In this document: positions 56,501 through 62,887 of the stretch, in pieces | How the letters are laid out: every line of letters begins with the position of its first letter | How positions within the stretch are numbered: position 1 is the stretch's first letter | Source: Glaciecola amylolytica | Lineage (GTDB): Bacteria; Bacteroidota; Bacteroidia; Flavobacteriales_D; Crocinitomicaceae | Length of the DNA: 64,000 nucleotides | Assembly: GCA_003856375.1 (NCBI GenBank) | Contig: CP034120.1 | Span: forward strand, 806,001-870,000 | Reading direction: 5' to 3' | Made by a program: the position numbers and the translations under genes | Notes under the pieces: generated by a model | What the model was told of the DNA's origin: nothing | Seen by the model: the letters and a program-made list of their open reading frames with translations, nothing else | Databases searched by the model: none

Positions 56501-56696
56501 CAGCAACCCAGATTTCATCGCCGCTGGCTGCAAAAGCGAGTGCCCATTCCAGATTGGTGTAGGCATTTGTCCAGGAAGTACCATTGTTGGCTCCTGTGGC
56601 ATTTTGTTTGACGTATATCCTTGCTGCAAAAGTGTTCGCAGAACTGATAATTAAGCAAAATACAAGGAGTAGTTTAAGAAAGGATGAATGTTTCAT
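50583..56696 (-). CDS. Giant secreted protein: right-handed beta-helix head, 20 tandem 49-aa repeats, T9SS type A signal
   Basis: A 2037-residue protein from ATG 56696 (MKHSSFLKLLLVFCLIISSA signal); a 60-residue upstream extension is rejected because the promoter box lies within it. Residues about 25-890 form a pectin-lyase-like beta-helix with many Asn and GGGIY turns, beginning IYVKQNATGANNGTSWTNAY. A divergent repeat and 20 near-identical 49-residue units follow (WHGTTYTSSGAYTWTGTNAA, GCDSVVTLNLTIKQP), each with two Cys. Then comes a short Ig-like module and the type A sorting domain (LKAYPNPTLGLVKIDLGK to IVKN). It is probably a surface or released adhesin with a long stalk. The target is unknown. 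Confidence 0.9.
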   Translation of the reverse strand: MKHSSFLKLLLVFCLIISSANTFAARIYVKQNATGANNGTSWTNAYTNLEWALAFAASGDEIWVAAGTYYTSDMNDPNNSFVLGDNVKLYGNFAGTETNINQRVNLTPAASGANRTNETILSGDIGVLGSNTDNAYRVMYLVGNATSVFIDGIKIVGGNSRAGVVRGKGAGIFIQDGGTVQLNNLIIADNNCLSEGATGGAGAGLYIENSGALTLTNSVIRNNKLVEASVYYNSNAFLGGGGIYCSSASVQITSTIVSNNSVTSGGYGDVYGGGICLKRTGVSNIIVTNSQILNNAIAKNGSLNTYSYGGGIYCIGSTANTLQLTGTKINNNSTLAIALNSTYGEASGGGVYFNGDTLRISNCEFLTNSATGGVTTSGGGIYTTQTKKAYISTSQFNYNALNSGQSNSGAGAYLGGVFGSLPFEVNNCEFSNNTILSSKTPANGRGAGLYGGAPLTITGSDFNNNSITVTVNQTGTFASQAGAYGGGLFTVSVLDADNCTFNNNVMSSSMNYNTENYMTYNPQNAIAYGGGIYTTAYFNVRNSSFYNNNNQGNADATYTGYSVQALTKGAGFCSEISSAPSTGPSKLLNCEFAGNQINSAAYSDINQSATRGGGVSIETTPAAYQVHIDGCTITNNAAQMGNPNTPTTYGGGIYFSSAGHIFRTKISGNTAQANKGDVFGGGAYTAGSGFISNCLITGNRVISPNKAYGGGIYNSATSTMSSLTISENKSTSSVSADDKGAGVYNNSTKSLYNSIVYYNESTDNYFGQASYLPFNSIIQHFPNGATNYNLPPFFVDTAANDFHVAANSIAINHGNNTYVPAGVTLDLDGNTRIQNTTVDIGAYELDPCVNQTMFTASICPGGSYSFNGTILTVAGIYKDTLLNVSGCDSIVTLNLTIDNGTSSNTTLSVCNSYIWNGTTYTSSGTYTWSGTNANGCDSTATLNLTIKQPTTSTTPVSACTSYSWHGTNYSSSGTYTWTGTNAAGCDSVATLNLTIKQPTSSSSSVTACGNYSWHGTTYTTSGSYTWTGTNAAGCDSVVTLNLTIKQPTTSTTTATACDSYTWHGMTYTTSGLYTWTGTNAAGCDSVVTLNLTINQSTTSSSSVTACTSYIWHGTTYTASGSYTWTGTNGSGCIKTETLNLIIKQATTSNSSATACGTYTWHGTTYTSSGAYTWTGTNAAGCDSVVTLNLTIKQPTSSSVSASACGTYNWHGTNYTTSGSYTWTGTNTVGCDSVVTLNLTIKQPTSSSVSASACGTYSWHGTTYTSSGAYTWTGTNAAGCDSVVTLNLIIKQPTSSSVSASACGNYSWHGTNYTSSGAYTWTGTNAAGCDSVVTLNLIIKQPTSSSLSASACGTYNWHGTNYTTSGSYTWTGTNAAGCDSTVTLNLTIKQPTSSSVSASACGTYTWHGTNYTTSGSYTWTGINAAGCDSVVTLNLIIKQSTSSSVSASACGNYSWHGTNYTTSGSYTWTGTNAAGCDSTVALNLIIKQPTSSSVSASACGTYNWHGTNYTSSGAYTWTGTNAVGCDSVVTLNLTIKQPTSSSVSASACGNYSWHGTTYTSSGAYTWIGTNAAGCDSTVTLNLTIKQPTNSSVSASACGTYSWHGTTYTSSGAYTWIGTNAVGCDSVVTLNLIIKQPTSSSSSVASCGTYTWHGTTYTSSGAYTWIGTNAVGCDSVVTLNLTIKQPTSSSSSVASCGTYTWHGTTYTSSGAYTWIGTNAVGCDSVVTLNLIIKQPTSSSLSASACGTYSWHGTTYTSSGAYTWIGTNTVGCDSVVTLNLTIKQPTSSSSSVASCGTYSWHGTTYTSSGAYTWIGTNAVGCDSVVTLNLIIKQPTSSNSSVTACGNYNWHGTNYTTSGAYTWTGTNAAGCDSVVTLNLTILSVNVSVTILDDGTLKVGETGATYQWVKCDGSFSPIDPATFQSYTPEANGTYAVIVTSANGCTDTSDCVSVTDVGVKSHSFGTELKAYPNPTLGLVKIDLGKTHHAITLTLQDALGRMVESQHYEETQLIDLDITHARGVYLLTISDNEGRSATIQIVKN
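51061..54005 (-). repeat. Tandem array of 20 units of 147 bp (49 codons) within the giant protein gene
   Basis: About 2.94 kb, 20 in-frame units of 147 bp. Units near the C-terminal side are almost identical (only positions such as T/I in WTG/WIG and SVSAS/SSSVAS vary), while the first five or six toward the head are more diverged. Every unit keeps WHG (WNG in the first unit), a TN-x-x-GC turn (CDS in all but one) and two Cys. The pattern indicates expansion by unequal crossing-over or slippage toward the distal end. Confidence 0.92.
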
Positions 56697-56731
56697 CGGG
56701 TGGTAACAGTTAAATTTTAAATAAAGTTGTG

Positions 56732-56739
56732 CAAAAATA
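56732..56739 (-). promoter_or_regulatory. -7 box of the giant repeat protein gene
   Basis: TATTTTTG on the minus strand matches TAnnTTTG, 35 nt before the ATG at 56696. It supports that ATG over the longer reading frame. Confidence 0.45.
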
Positions 56740-57060
56740 CGATTCTTATAAAGAAACGGATCACCCTTTGTGGTTTTTGACCGGAAGACGATTTCTTTTT
56801 CTTCAGAGTTTATTCGTTTCAGATTCATGTTTTTATAGCGCAGATTTGTTTCTGATTTTGAACAAAAGTAAGCCATTAAAAGGGGCAGGTACTTAGGAAT
56901 ATTTACTGAATTAATATTAGGCGGGTTTTATTTTATATCCGCTGAGAAATGGAATATATTCGTTTTGAATTCTCACGGAAATTTAATTTTTTAGTTCATT
57001 ATAAATTCTGGTTATCAGATTATTGCCTCTTTTTTTTACTGAAGCTTCCGGGTAAGTACC

Positions 57061-57083
57061 AAAAAAGCCCGCTTTTGGCGGGC
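57061..57083 (-). terminator. Rho-independent terminator of the T9SS protein gene
   Basis: On the minus strand GCCCGC-CAAAA-GCGGGC followed by TTTTTT, 34 nt past the stop codon at 57118. Confidence 0.9.
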
Positions 57084-57117
57084 CTTCGTGTTTTGAGCAG
57101 GGGTGACTGGTAGAATT

Positions 57118-57999
57118 TTATTGTTTAACGAACTTTAATTGTCTGGATGAACCATTCGAAAAGTACAACTCACAGAAATAAATCCCGGATGTGAAATGGC
57201 TTGTTTCGACCTGATAGATCTCTGTATTACCGGTCATTTCAAAAAGTTGTTTCCCATGGATGTCTTTCACGGAAATACTTTGTACCGGTTGATCGCTTTT
57301 TACAGTAAGCTGATCAGCTGCCGGATTCGGGTAGATTTGAATTTGAGCTGTATTTTCCACAATTCCTGCAGCTGCATTACTTACAAAACTCAAATCATCC
57401 AGAAACAATTCGTTTGTAATCACAGATTCATCCATTGCATTGATTACGAAAATCTGAATCGAATCCGGAGTCAGACTGCTTACATAATTGATTGGAATGC
57501 TGAAACGGATATAATTTGAGCTTGCTTGTCCTTCAAAAGTTGCTACTCCTATTGTTTCCTGACTATTTGAAGTGGAGTTCCATTTGGAAGAACTGAATTC
57601 CAATTGAAACGGAACGTTGCCCGGAGAACTTAATTTGTACCACCCAACCAATGAATCAGGTCGTTGAGTGAAGGGATGCCCGATAATTTCCGTGTCGTTT
57701 ACCATATCCATCGTGCCCAGCATAATAATTGCCGGAATGGTATCCATTTCTCCGTCGCCACCGATATCACTCACACTGGTTTTTAGTTTCAATGCATATG
57801 TTCCGCTATGTGCATCTGTTGATTTAATAGCAGAAGGATCAGCACCGAACATACTTAAAGCATTCATTCCTGCCCAGTATTGAGGATCTTCATAGAGCGT
57901 ATGATTGACCCAGTTTTCAAAACCTCCGTTTGGAAATGTTTGTGCGTTCAAAGCACTTGTTGCACAAATGAATGAGATAAATAAGAATTGTTTTTTCAT
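57118..57999 (-). CDS. T9SS type A secreted protein with jellyroll-like domain, putative ECF regulon member
   Basis: A 293-residue protein with a signal peptide (1-20, to LNAQ), a beta-sandwich domain (FPNGGFENWVNHTLYEDPQY, later GTYALKLKTSVSD) typical of secreted carbohydrate-binding-like or PCMD-type modules, and a C-terminal type A sorting domain (IQIYPNPAADQLTVKSDQP to LKFVKQ). It would be carried to the surface by T9SS. No catalytic motif is visible. It has the third copy of the putative ECF promoter 24 nt upstream of its ATG, although it lies 8 kb from the sigma gene, so it is a candidate output of that sigma factor. Confidence 0.82.
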   Translation of the reverse strand: MKKQFLFISFICATSALNAQTFPNGGFENWVNHTLYEDPQYWAGMNALSMFGADPSAIKSTDAHSGTYALKLKTSVSDIGGDGEMDTIPAIIMLGTMDMVNDTEIIGHPFTQRPDSLVGWYKLSSPGNVPFQLEFSSSKWNSTSNSQETIGVATFEGQASSNYIRFSIPINYVSSLTPDSIQIFVINAMDESVITNELFLDDLSFVSNAAAGIVENTAQIQIYPNPAADQLTVKSDQPVQSISVKDIHGKQLFEMTGNTEIYQVETSHFTSGIYFCELYFSNGSSRQLKFVKQ

Positions 58000-58022
58000 A
58001 GTGATCTATTTTTCATGTTTAA

Positions 58023-58056
58023 CCACTAAACAAGAGTGAGTGAAAAAACCTTGGGT
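58023..58056 (-). promoter_or_regulatory. Putative ECF sigma promoter 3 (before the T9SS protein gene)
   Basis: On the minus strand ACCCAAGG (58056-58049), a 15-nt spacer, then TTGTTTAGTGG (58033-58023), 23 nt before the ATG. A GATTAAAAAAATATCATC block lies upstream. Both blocks and the spacing match the two copies at the sigma locus. Confidence 0.6.
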
Positions 58057-58243
58057 CGAATCAAAAAAAGTGATGATATTTTTTTAATCGGATCGAAGTT
58101 TCTCTTCCTTTCTTCCCGATATATCCCGTACATGTCAATTCGAGCAGCCAGTTTTAGTGACGTATCGAGAACAACATGCGGACACTCGAAGTGACAGGAA
58201 GAGAAAACTTCAAATCATCGAAAATTTCCAGGACTATTAAAAA

Positions 58244-58504
58244 TCAGATTCTGGCAAATGTGTGAATCTCCTGATACAATTCAGTAATGGCTTCAATAAG
58301 TTGATGATCGCGCCGGGTGATTTTATTCTGATCGTGAGAATAAACTGCGATACTCAATTCGGAGCAATGCCTGATTGTCAGATCGGGATGATGGTCCATC
58401 TGATCTGCTAGTTTTGCTATCTGAAGAACAAAATCTGCCAGTTCTTCCTGATTTTTGAAATGCACGACAGTTCTAAATTGATGTGCTATGAGGTTCCAAT
58501 GCAT
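58244..58504 (-). CDS. phhB: Pterin-4-alpha-carbinolamine dehydratase
   Basis: An 86-residue protein, slightly short for the family. It dehydrates the 4a-hydroxy-pterin made by aromatic amino-acid hydroxylases and so helps recycle the pterin cofactor. The signature is visible as MDHHPDL (36-42, His38, His39, Pro40) followed by an SIAVYSHDQNKITRRD segment with His57. The start ATG at 58504 lies 32 nt inside the end of phhA, so the two are translationally coupled and clearly act together. This pairing fixes the assignment. Confidence 0.9.
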   Translation of the reverse strand: MHWNLIAHQFRTVVHFKNQEELADFVLQIAKLADQMDHHPDLTIRHCSELSIAVYSHDQNKITRRDHQLIEAITELYQEIHTFARI

Positions 58505-59219
58505 GAGCGTATTTTTTTGAAAGGATTTGTATTGTTTGTTCTAGTTGTGCCAGATGATCGAGTACAAAATAATTTTGCTGCAGTTCGCTGGTACAGAAAT
58601 CGGTTTCAATAATTTGTTCCGCATCAAACGGATGATGAACGACTTCTCCCGAACCCGAAAGACTTGATATCGATTCATGAAAGGAAGAAATGATTCCCGC
58701 TCCGAAAATGCGCAACTCGTTACCCTCGGAAATTAATCCGAATTCAATAGTGAACCAGTACAAACGCTGTAATTGCAGTAGAATTTCCGGATTGCTCTTA
58801 TGTGCTTTACCCAAAATCCCGAATTGATGAATGAAACGTGAGTATCCGGGATTGGAAAGCAGGGGAATATGGCCGAAAATATCGTGAAACATATCAGGCT
58901 CTTCCAGGTAATCCAATTTGTCTTTTGAGCGCAGCCAGGTCGAGGACGGAAACTTTTTCTCTGAAAGTAATTCAAAGAATTCATCCACTTCGATCAATCC
59001 CGGAACACAAGCTATTTCCCAGCCCGTATGTTTCGAAAACCATTCATTGATCTTTCCGAAATGAGGAAGCTGATACGGATTCAAAACAGCATTCATCGAT
59101 TCAAGAGCTGCCAGATAATCACGGGAAGCTTTGTGTTTCAGGTTTTCAATCTGCCGCTCAAATAAGGTCGACCAAACAGCTAAATCTTCTGCTGTGTACT
59201 TTTCAAATTGTTGTTTCAT
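58473..59219 (-). CDS. phhA: Phenylalanine 4-monooxygenase (aromatic amino-acid hydroxylase)
   Basis: A 248-residue catalytic-domain-only hydroxylase of the bacterial type. It converts phenylalanine to tyrosine with tetrahydropterin and oxygen. The iron ligands are His112 and His117 in EEPDMFHDIFGHIPLL and Glu159 in YWFTIEFGLI. The W/F pocket and C-terminal helix are present (LEQTIQILSKKY). The adjacent carbinolamine dehydratase gene overlaps its end by 32 nt. An intrinsic terminator and a Tyr-rich leader ORF lie upstream, indicating attenuation by tyrosine. Phe is the expected substrate, but Tyr or Trp hydroxylase cannot be fully excluded by sequence. Confidence 0.93.
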   Translation of the reverse strand: MKQQFEKYTAEDLAVWSTLFERQIENLKHKASRDYLAALESMNAVLNPYQLPHFGKINEWFSKHTGWEIACVPGLIEVDEFFELLSEKKFPSSTWLRSKDKLDYLEEPDMFHDIFGHIPLLSNPGYSRFIHQFGILGKAHKSNPEILLQLQRLYWFTIEFGLISEGNELRIFGAGIISSFHESISSLSGSGEVVHHPFDAEQIIETDFCTSELQQNYFVLDHLAQLEQTIQILSKKYAHALEPHSTSI

Positions 59220-59247
59220 TTCAAAAAAGAAAAAATGATTAAATAAA

Positions 59248-59277
59248 AAAAGCCCGATTCGTAAGAACCGGGCTTTT
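59248..59277 (-). terminator. Attenuator terminator upstream of phhA
   Basis: On the minus strand arms AAAAGCCCGGTTC and GAATCGGGCTTTT form 13 pairs (one G-U) around a 4-nt loop, followed by TTTTTTTATTT. It lies 28 nt before the phhA ATG and 24 nt after the leader ORF stop. Its 5' arm (CGGTTCTT) can instead pair with AGGAACCG of the leader ORF at 59314-59307, an antiterminator. Confidence 0.88.
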
Positions 59278-59301
59278 CAGCTATAAAGTTTGCATAACGA
59301 C

Positions 59302-59364
59302 TTATTCGGTTCCTGGATTTAGAAACGCATAATAATAAGTACTGATGTGCATATGTTTATTCAT
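59302..59364 (-). CDS. Tyr-rich leader peptide of the phhAB attenuator (20 aa)
   Basis: A 20-codon ORF, ATG at 59364 to TAA at 59302. Codons 10-12 are three consecutive TAT (Tyr), followed by Ala and Phe. A second ATG (codon 5) is in frame. The promoter -7 box ends 4 nt before the first ATG, so the first ATG would be leaderless. The last codons, Gly-Thr-Glu, contain the antiterminator strand. A ribosome stalled at the Tyr codons would leave that strand free, while one that reaches the stop would cover it. The peptide itself is probably not functional; translation is the signal. Confidence 0.78.
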   Translation of the reverse strand: MNKHMHISTYYYAFLNPGTE

Positions 59365-59368
59365 GTTA

Positions 59369-59400
59369 CAAATGTAGGACAATGTTTTATAAATAACAAA
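59369..59400 (-). promoter_or_regulatory. Promoter of the phhAB leader transcript
   Basis: On the minus strand TTTG (59400-59397), a 20-nt spacer and TACATTTG (59376-59369): an exact Bacteroidota sigma-ABfr promoter. It places transcription start at or within a base or two of the leader ATG. Confidence 0.75.
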
Positions 59401-59460
59401 TGAAGAGTTAATTGTTTGTTTTTATTGTGAAATAAGTTCTATGAGCGAAGTCGAAGACAA

Positions 59461-62400
59461 CTATCCCGTTTTATGTTTCTTCTGTCTGCTCAAACTCACG
59501 GAGAAATTTTCTGTGTTTCCAACGATCTTCACCGTTACGAAGCGCATTTTGTCTGTTCTGTATTGAACCGCGTCTTCCTGATCGATGGAAACTTCTTCTT
59601 TTTTTCTTCCGAACAACTTCTTGAAACCGGCTTCCGTGACCATTTTCAAGGGAACACTGATGAGGTATTCCATGTTGGCTTTGGCATCCTGTTTCCCTGA
59701 AATTTCCAGATAGCCGAGGGAAGTGTTGATTCCCATTTTCGGAACGGTCAACTCTCCGTTTTTCATTTTCAGGTTGTTCTGCAAACTGTCGAAATGAATT
59801 TTTGAAAGGTTTTTATCCTGGAAATAATCGGCTAAACTCTTCATCGGAGCGTAGTTCTCCAAACGGCCTTTCAGTACTTCAATCTTCAGATCGATTTCCG
59901 AATCATCCAGTTTTGGTGTCATGTCCGCATGCATGTGGATTTTTCCGGTTAAGGATCCGGATAATTTTCCGTGCAGGTTTTCGGCAACCACATGATCCTG
60001 ACCAAAATTGTCGAATTTCAGTAAAAGCTGATCCAGCTGAATGTTTTTGATCGTCAGATTTGGCCGCAGATAAATGTGCTTTTTATCGGTTGCAGTGAAA
60101 TATCCTGTCATTCCGATTTGACCTCCTGCAGCGTGCAGATCGCATTTCGAAAAGGAAACATGATGATTGCTTTTGGTGTGGAACTGCGTATTCAATTGCG
60201 TGATATGATACTTGTGGTATTTCAGATCGTGAACCATGAAACTGAACTCCATTTCGGGAAACGGAATATCGTAGATGCTGAAAACATTGTCGTGATCTAC
60301 TTTTTGCGGAACCGCTGTTGAAGCAGCTTTCGGAGCCTGCTCGGTGTAATTGATCAATTGGTCGATATCCAGTCGATTGGATTTCAAATGAATCAGGTTG
60401 TCGCGTTTTTTCAATTCAGGATTATCTCCCAAATAGTAGTTCATATCCAGATGCAGATCCGAATTTCCTATTTTGGCATCCATTTCTTTCACGACCAAAT
60501 GTTCGTTTTCCAAATGAAATCTTCCATCCAAACGATCAATCCGCAAAGGGTGAATCTTCATTTTTGCAGTGAAATGATCGAGTTGCAGATCCGTTGATTT
60601 TAATCCGTGATCGAAATGCATCGCTACATTTCCGTGGAATTTCAATTGATCCAATTCTTCGTGGTGGTAATCTGCAGGAATGAAATTTTCACCCTTGTAA
60701 ACCAACAAATCTTCCAGTTTGAGTTTGTTGGAATTGAGTTTGAAGTCAATGGTTGTATTTCCGTTTAGTTTGTCTTCAAACCACAAATTGTAATTCAGAA
60801 TTCCACCATTGAAATGAAAATCGGATTCATCAATCTGTCCGGTGAAATCGACCACTTTGAAATTGTCCTCCCGAATAATGACGTCGGCGTGGAAATCATG
60901 CAGCACATGCGGATAATGCTTCAATTTGGCATAGAGATCATCGACATAAAATTCGCCCAAAGGAAGCGTCGGAGATTCTGTAATGGCTCTCGCACTGGTA
61001 ATGAATTTGAATTGAGCATGGAGATTCGTCAATTCTTCGTCAACGCTTGGTTTTGAAGCAGCATCAGATTTGGAAAGTTCCCCGAAATCCATGCGTTTTG
61101 CCTGTATATTTAGCTGCGTTGTTACGGGAATGTCCGTGTGATGAATAATTGCAGGAAGATCACTGATCATTCCGGAAATGGAAACATCGCTTCGACCGAC
61201 ATGCATATTAATAAAGTCGATTTTGGCCTGATGTCCGTCCATGTGCGCCATGATATCGATGTCGTGAATCTTGTAAGGCAATTTGCGCGAATTGAAAGAC
61301 AAATTCTTTACTTCCAGTTTACTTTCATACGCTTCATTGAGCTTTTCGATGCTTTTTTCAGGATGATCGAGATCAATGATATCCTTAAACTTCATCGTCA
61401 GTTTCACATTTCCTTTCAGTCCGGTGAGTTCCTGGGAATTGATGAATTTCGCCAGAAAATCCAGATTGAAATCCGAAATCAGTTTCATATCCACATTCGG
61501 TGCATTGAAATTTGAAACGGTGATTAATCCCGTGAATTTCCCTGTTTCCGGTCGTGCGCTGAAATCCGAAATCCCGAATTCCATGGTTTCCAGCGAACGT
61601 TTTTCTCCGTTGGTAAAATAACCCTTGAAGCGGATTCCGTCTACTTTTTTATGTGTCAGTTCATTGCTGAAGAAAGCGTCTTTACATCCGAAATCGGCTC
61701 TGATTGCGGGCATCATTCCATTGAGTGTTTTTCCTTTGATAGAAGCTTTGAAAAAGAGTTTTCCACGGTTTTCATATTCTTCAAATACCTTGATCAATTC
61801 TTGCGGAGCCAAGGCAATAAACAGGTTAAAGTTCGGCTTGTCTCCATGTAATTTCAGATCCAGATCCATTTCATTGGCAATATCTATTTTTCCTTCAATC
61901 CCGAAAAAAGAATTCTCCAATTGGATTTCTGTTGGACTGATGGTTAGAAAATTGCTCGCTTGATCGAAAAGAACTTCCGTTGCGAATTGCAGGTGTTTGT
62001 GCCGAATAAAAGTGGGTTTTCCATGTTGGGAAATGGAAAGTTGAAACTTGCTGTCCAGTTCCGTGTCAATCACATCATCCTTTATTTTGAATTTGCTTGT
62101 TGCCTTTTCAATATCCAGATCAATCAAAACCGCATTGGCCTCATTGTATTTCCGGATATCGATGTGATCCAACACGATCGATTTCAGGTCCAGATGCAGT
62201 TCTTCTTCAATTTCTTCTGCTTTTTTGGTCGAAGAAAGCGCGTTCAAAAGGTTTAAACTTCCGTCTAAATGCTGTGTCAGATGAATCTTTCCGTTTTTCG
62301 CTTTAATGGATTTGATTTCGGTTTTTCCGGAGATTATGGTCCACAAATCAAAACCAACATATACATCCTGAACTTTCAGGATCGGTTTGCCCTTTTGTTT

Positions 62401-62652
62401 CTTTCCTTCATAGATTTCCACGTTTTCCAGATCGATAGAAATATGCGGGAAATTGGCAAAAGGGGAAACATGGCTGCCGGAGATTTTAATTTCACCTTTG
62501 AAATCCTCGTTTAAAGTGGTGAGAAGTTCCTGAACCAAGGCGTCCTGTTTCCAGTAAACAATGAGTACAAACAGCGAAAAAAGCAGAGTTGGAGTAATGA
62601 TCAAATACATTACAAAACGCTTCCAGAATTTTTTTGTGACAAACAATTTCAT
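59461..62652 (-). CDS. AsmA-family (TamB/AsmA-like) envelope protein
   Basis: A 1063-residue protein from ATG 62652 (MKLFVTKKFWKRFVMYLIIT); a TTG-initiated extension of 12 residues is not needed. One N-terminal membrane helix lies at about 13-35. Then comes an AsmA-type N-terminal region (FKGEIKISGSHVSPFANFPHI) and a long strand-rich periplasmic body. The C-terminal AsmA_2-like region (ENYAPMKSLADYFQDKNLSK to YLISVPLKMVTEAGF) is clear. AsmA-family proteins are thought to be bridge-like lipid carriers or outer-membrane assembly factors. This is the second such giant in the window besides tamB. It is followed by phhAB, which has its own promoter. Confidence 0.85.
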   Translation of the reverse strand: MKLFVTKKFWKRFVMYLIITPTLLFSLFVLIVYWKQDALVQELLTTLNEDFKGEIKISGSHVSPFANFPHISIDLENVEIYEGKKQKGKPILKVQDVYVGFDLWTIISGKTEIKSIKAKNGKIHLTQHLDGSLNLLNALSSTKKAEEIEEELHLDLKSIVLDHIDIRKYNEANAVLIDLDIEKATSKFKIKDDVIDTELDSKFQLSISQHGKPTFIRHKHLQFATEVLFDQASNFLTISPTEIQLENSFFGIEGKIDIANEMDLDLKLHGDKPNFNLFIALAPQELIKVFEEYENRGKLFFKASIKGKTLNGMMPAIRADFGCKDAFFSNELTHKKVDGIRFKGYFTNGEKRSLETMEFGISDFSARPETGKFTGLITVSNFNAPNVDMKLISDFNLDFLAKFINSQELTGLKGNVKLTMKFKDIIDLDHPEKSIEKLNEAYESKLEVKNLSFNSRKLPYKIHDIDIMAHMDGHQAKIDFINMHVGRSDVSISGMISDLPAIIHHTDIPVTTQLNIQAKRMDFGELSKSDAASKPSVDEELTNLHAQFKFITSARAITESPTLPLGEFYVDDLYAKLKHYPHVLHDFHADVIIREDNFKVVDFTGQIDESDFHFNGGILNYNLWFEDKLNGNTTIDFKLNSNKLKLEDLLVYKGENFIPADYHHEELDQLKFHGNVAMHFDHGLKSTDLQLDHFTAKMKIHPLRIDRLDGRFHLENEHLVVKEMDAKIGNSDLHLDMNYYLGDNPELKKRDNLIHLKSNRLDIDQLINYTEQAPKAASTAVPQKVDHDNVFSIYDIPFPEMEFSFMVHDLKYHKYHITQLNTQFHTKSNHHVSFSKCDLHAAGGQIGMTGYFTATDKKHIYLRPNLTIKNIQLDQLLLKFDNFGQDHVVAENLHGKLSGSLTGKIHMHADMTPKLDDSEIDLKIEVLKGRLENYAPMKSLADYFQDKNLSKIHFDSLQNNLKMKNGELTVPKMGINTSLGYLEISGKQDAKANMEYLISVPLKMVTEAGFKKLFGRKKEEVSIDQEDAVQYRTDKMRFVTVKIVGNTENFSVSLSRQKKHKTG

Positions 62653-62887
62653 GATACGGATAAATGAACTCCGCTTAAAATTAGGCAATCTATTGTTTAG
62701 CCATGCTTTGGAGGTTAAATTCTAATCTCATTTTAATCTCGGAGACCCGTTTCGAATTCAAAGATTTTTAACGGATGAAAACCGGAACCGGAAATTTTAC
62801 AAATCCATTGAATTTTTATAGAATCCGGATTATCTCGAACCAATTTAATTACTTACCTTTAGCGCACCAAAAATTTAAAAAGTTGTC

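Larger units (their letters stand above)
56697..57117. other. 421-nt gap upstream of the giant protein gene
   Basis: Holds the -7 box of the giant gene (56732-56739), AT-rich DNA without a coding frame, and the terminator of the T9SS protein gene at its right end. Confidence 0.5.

Noticed and set aside
54144-56654. Several long plus- and minus-strand frames across the giant protein gene
   Set aside because: They are out-of-frame shadows of the beta-helix and repeat coding sequence, with repetitive composition and no signals of their own.
56697-56876. N-terminal extension of the giant repeat protein by 60 residues
   Set aside because: It would place the -7 box inside the coding region and put the clear signal peptide in the interior; ATG 56696 is preferred.
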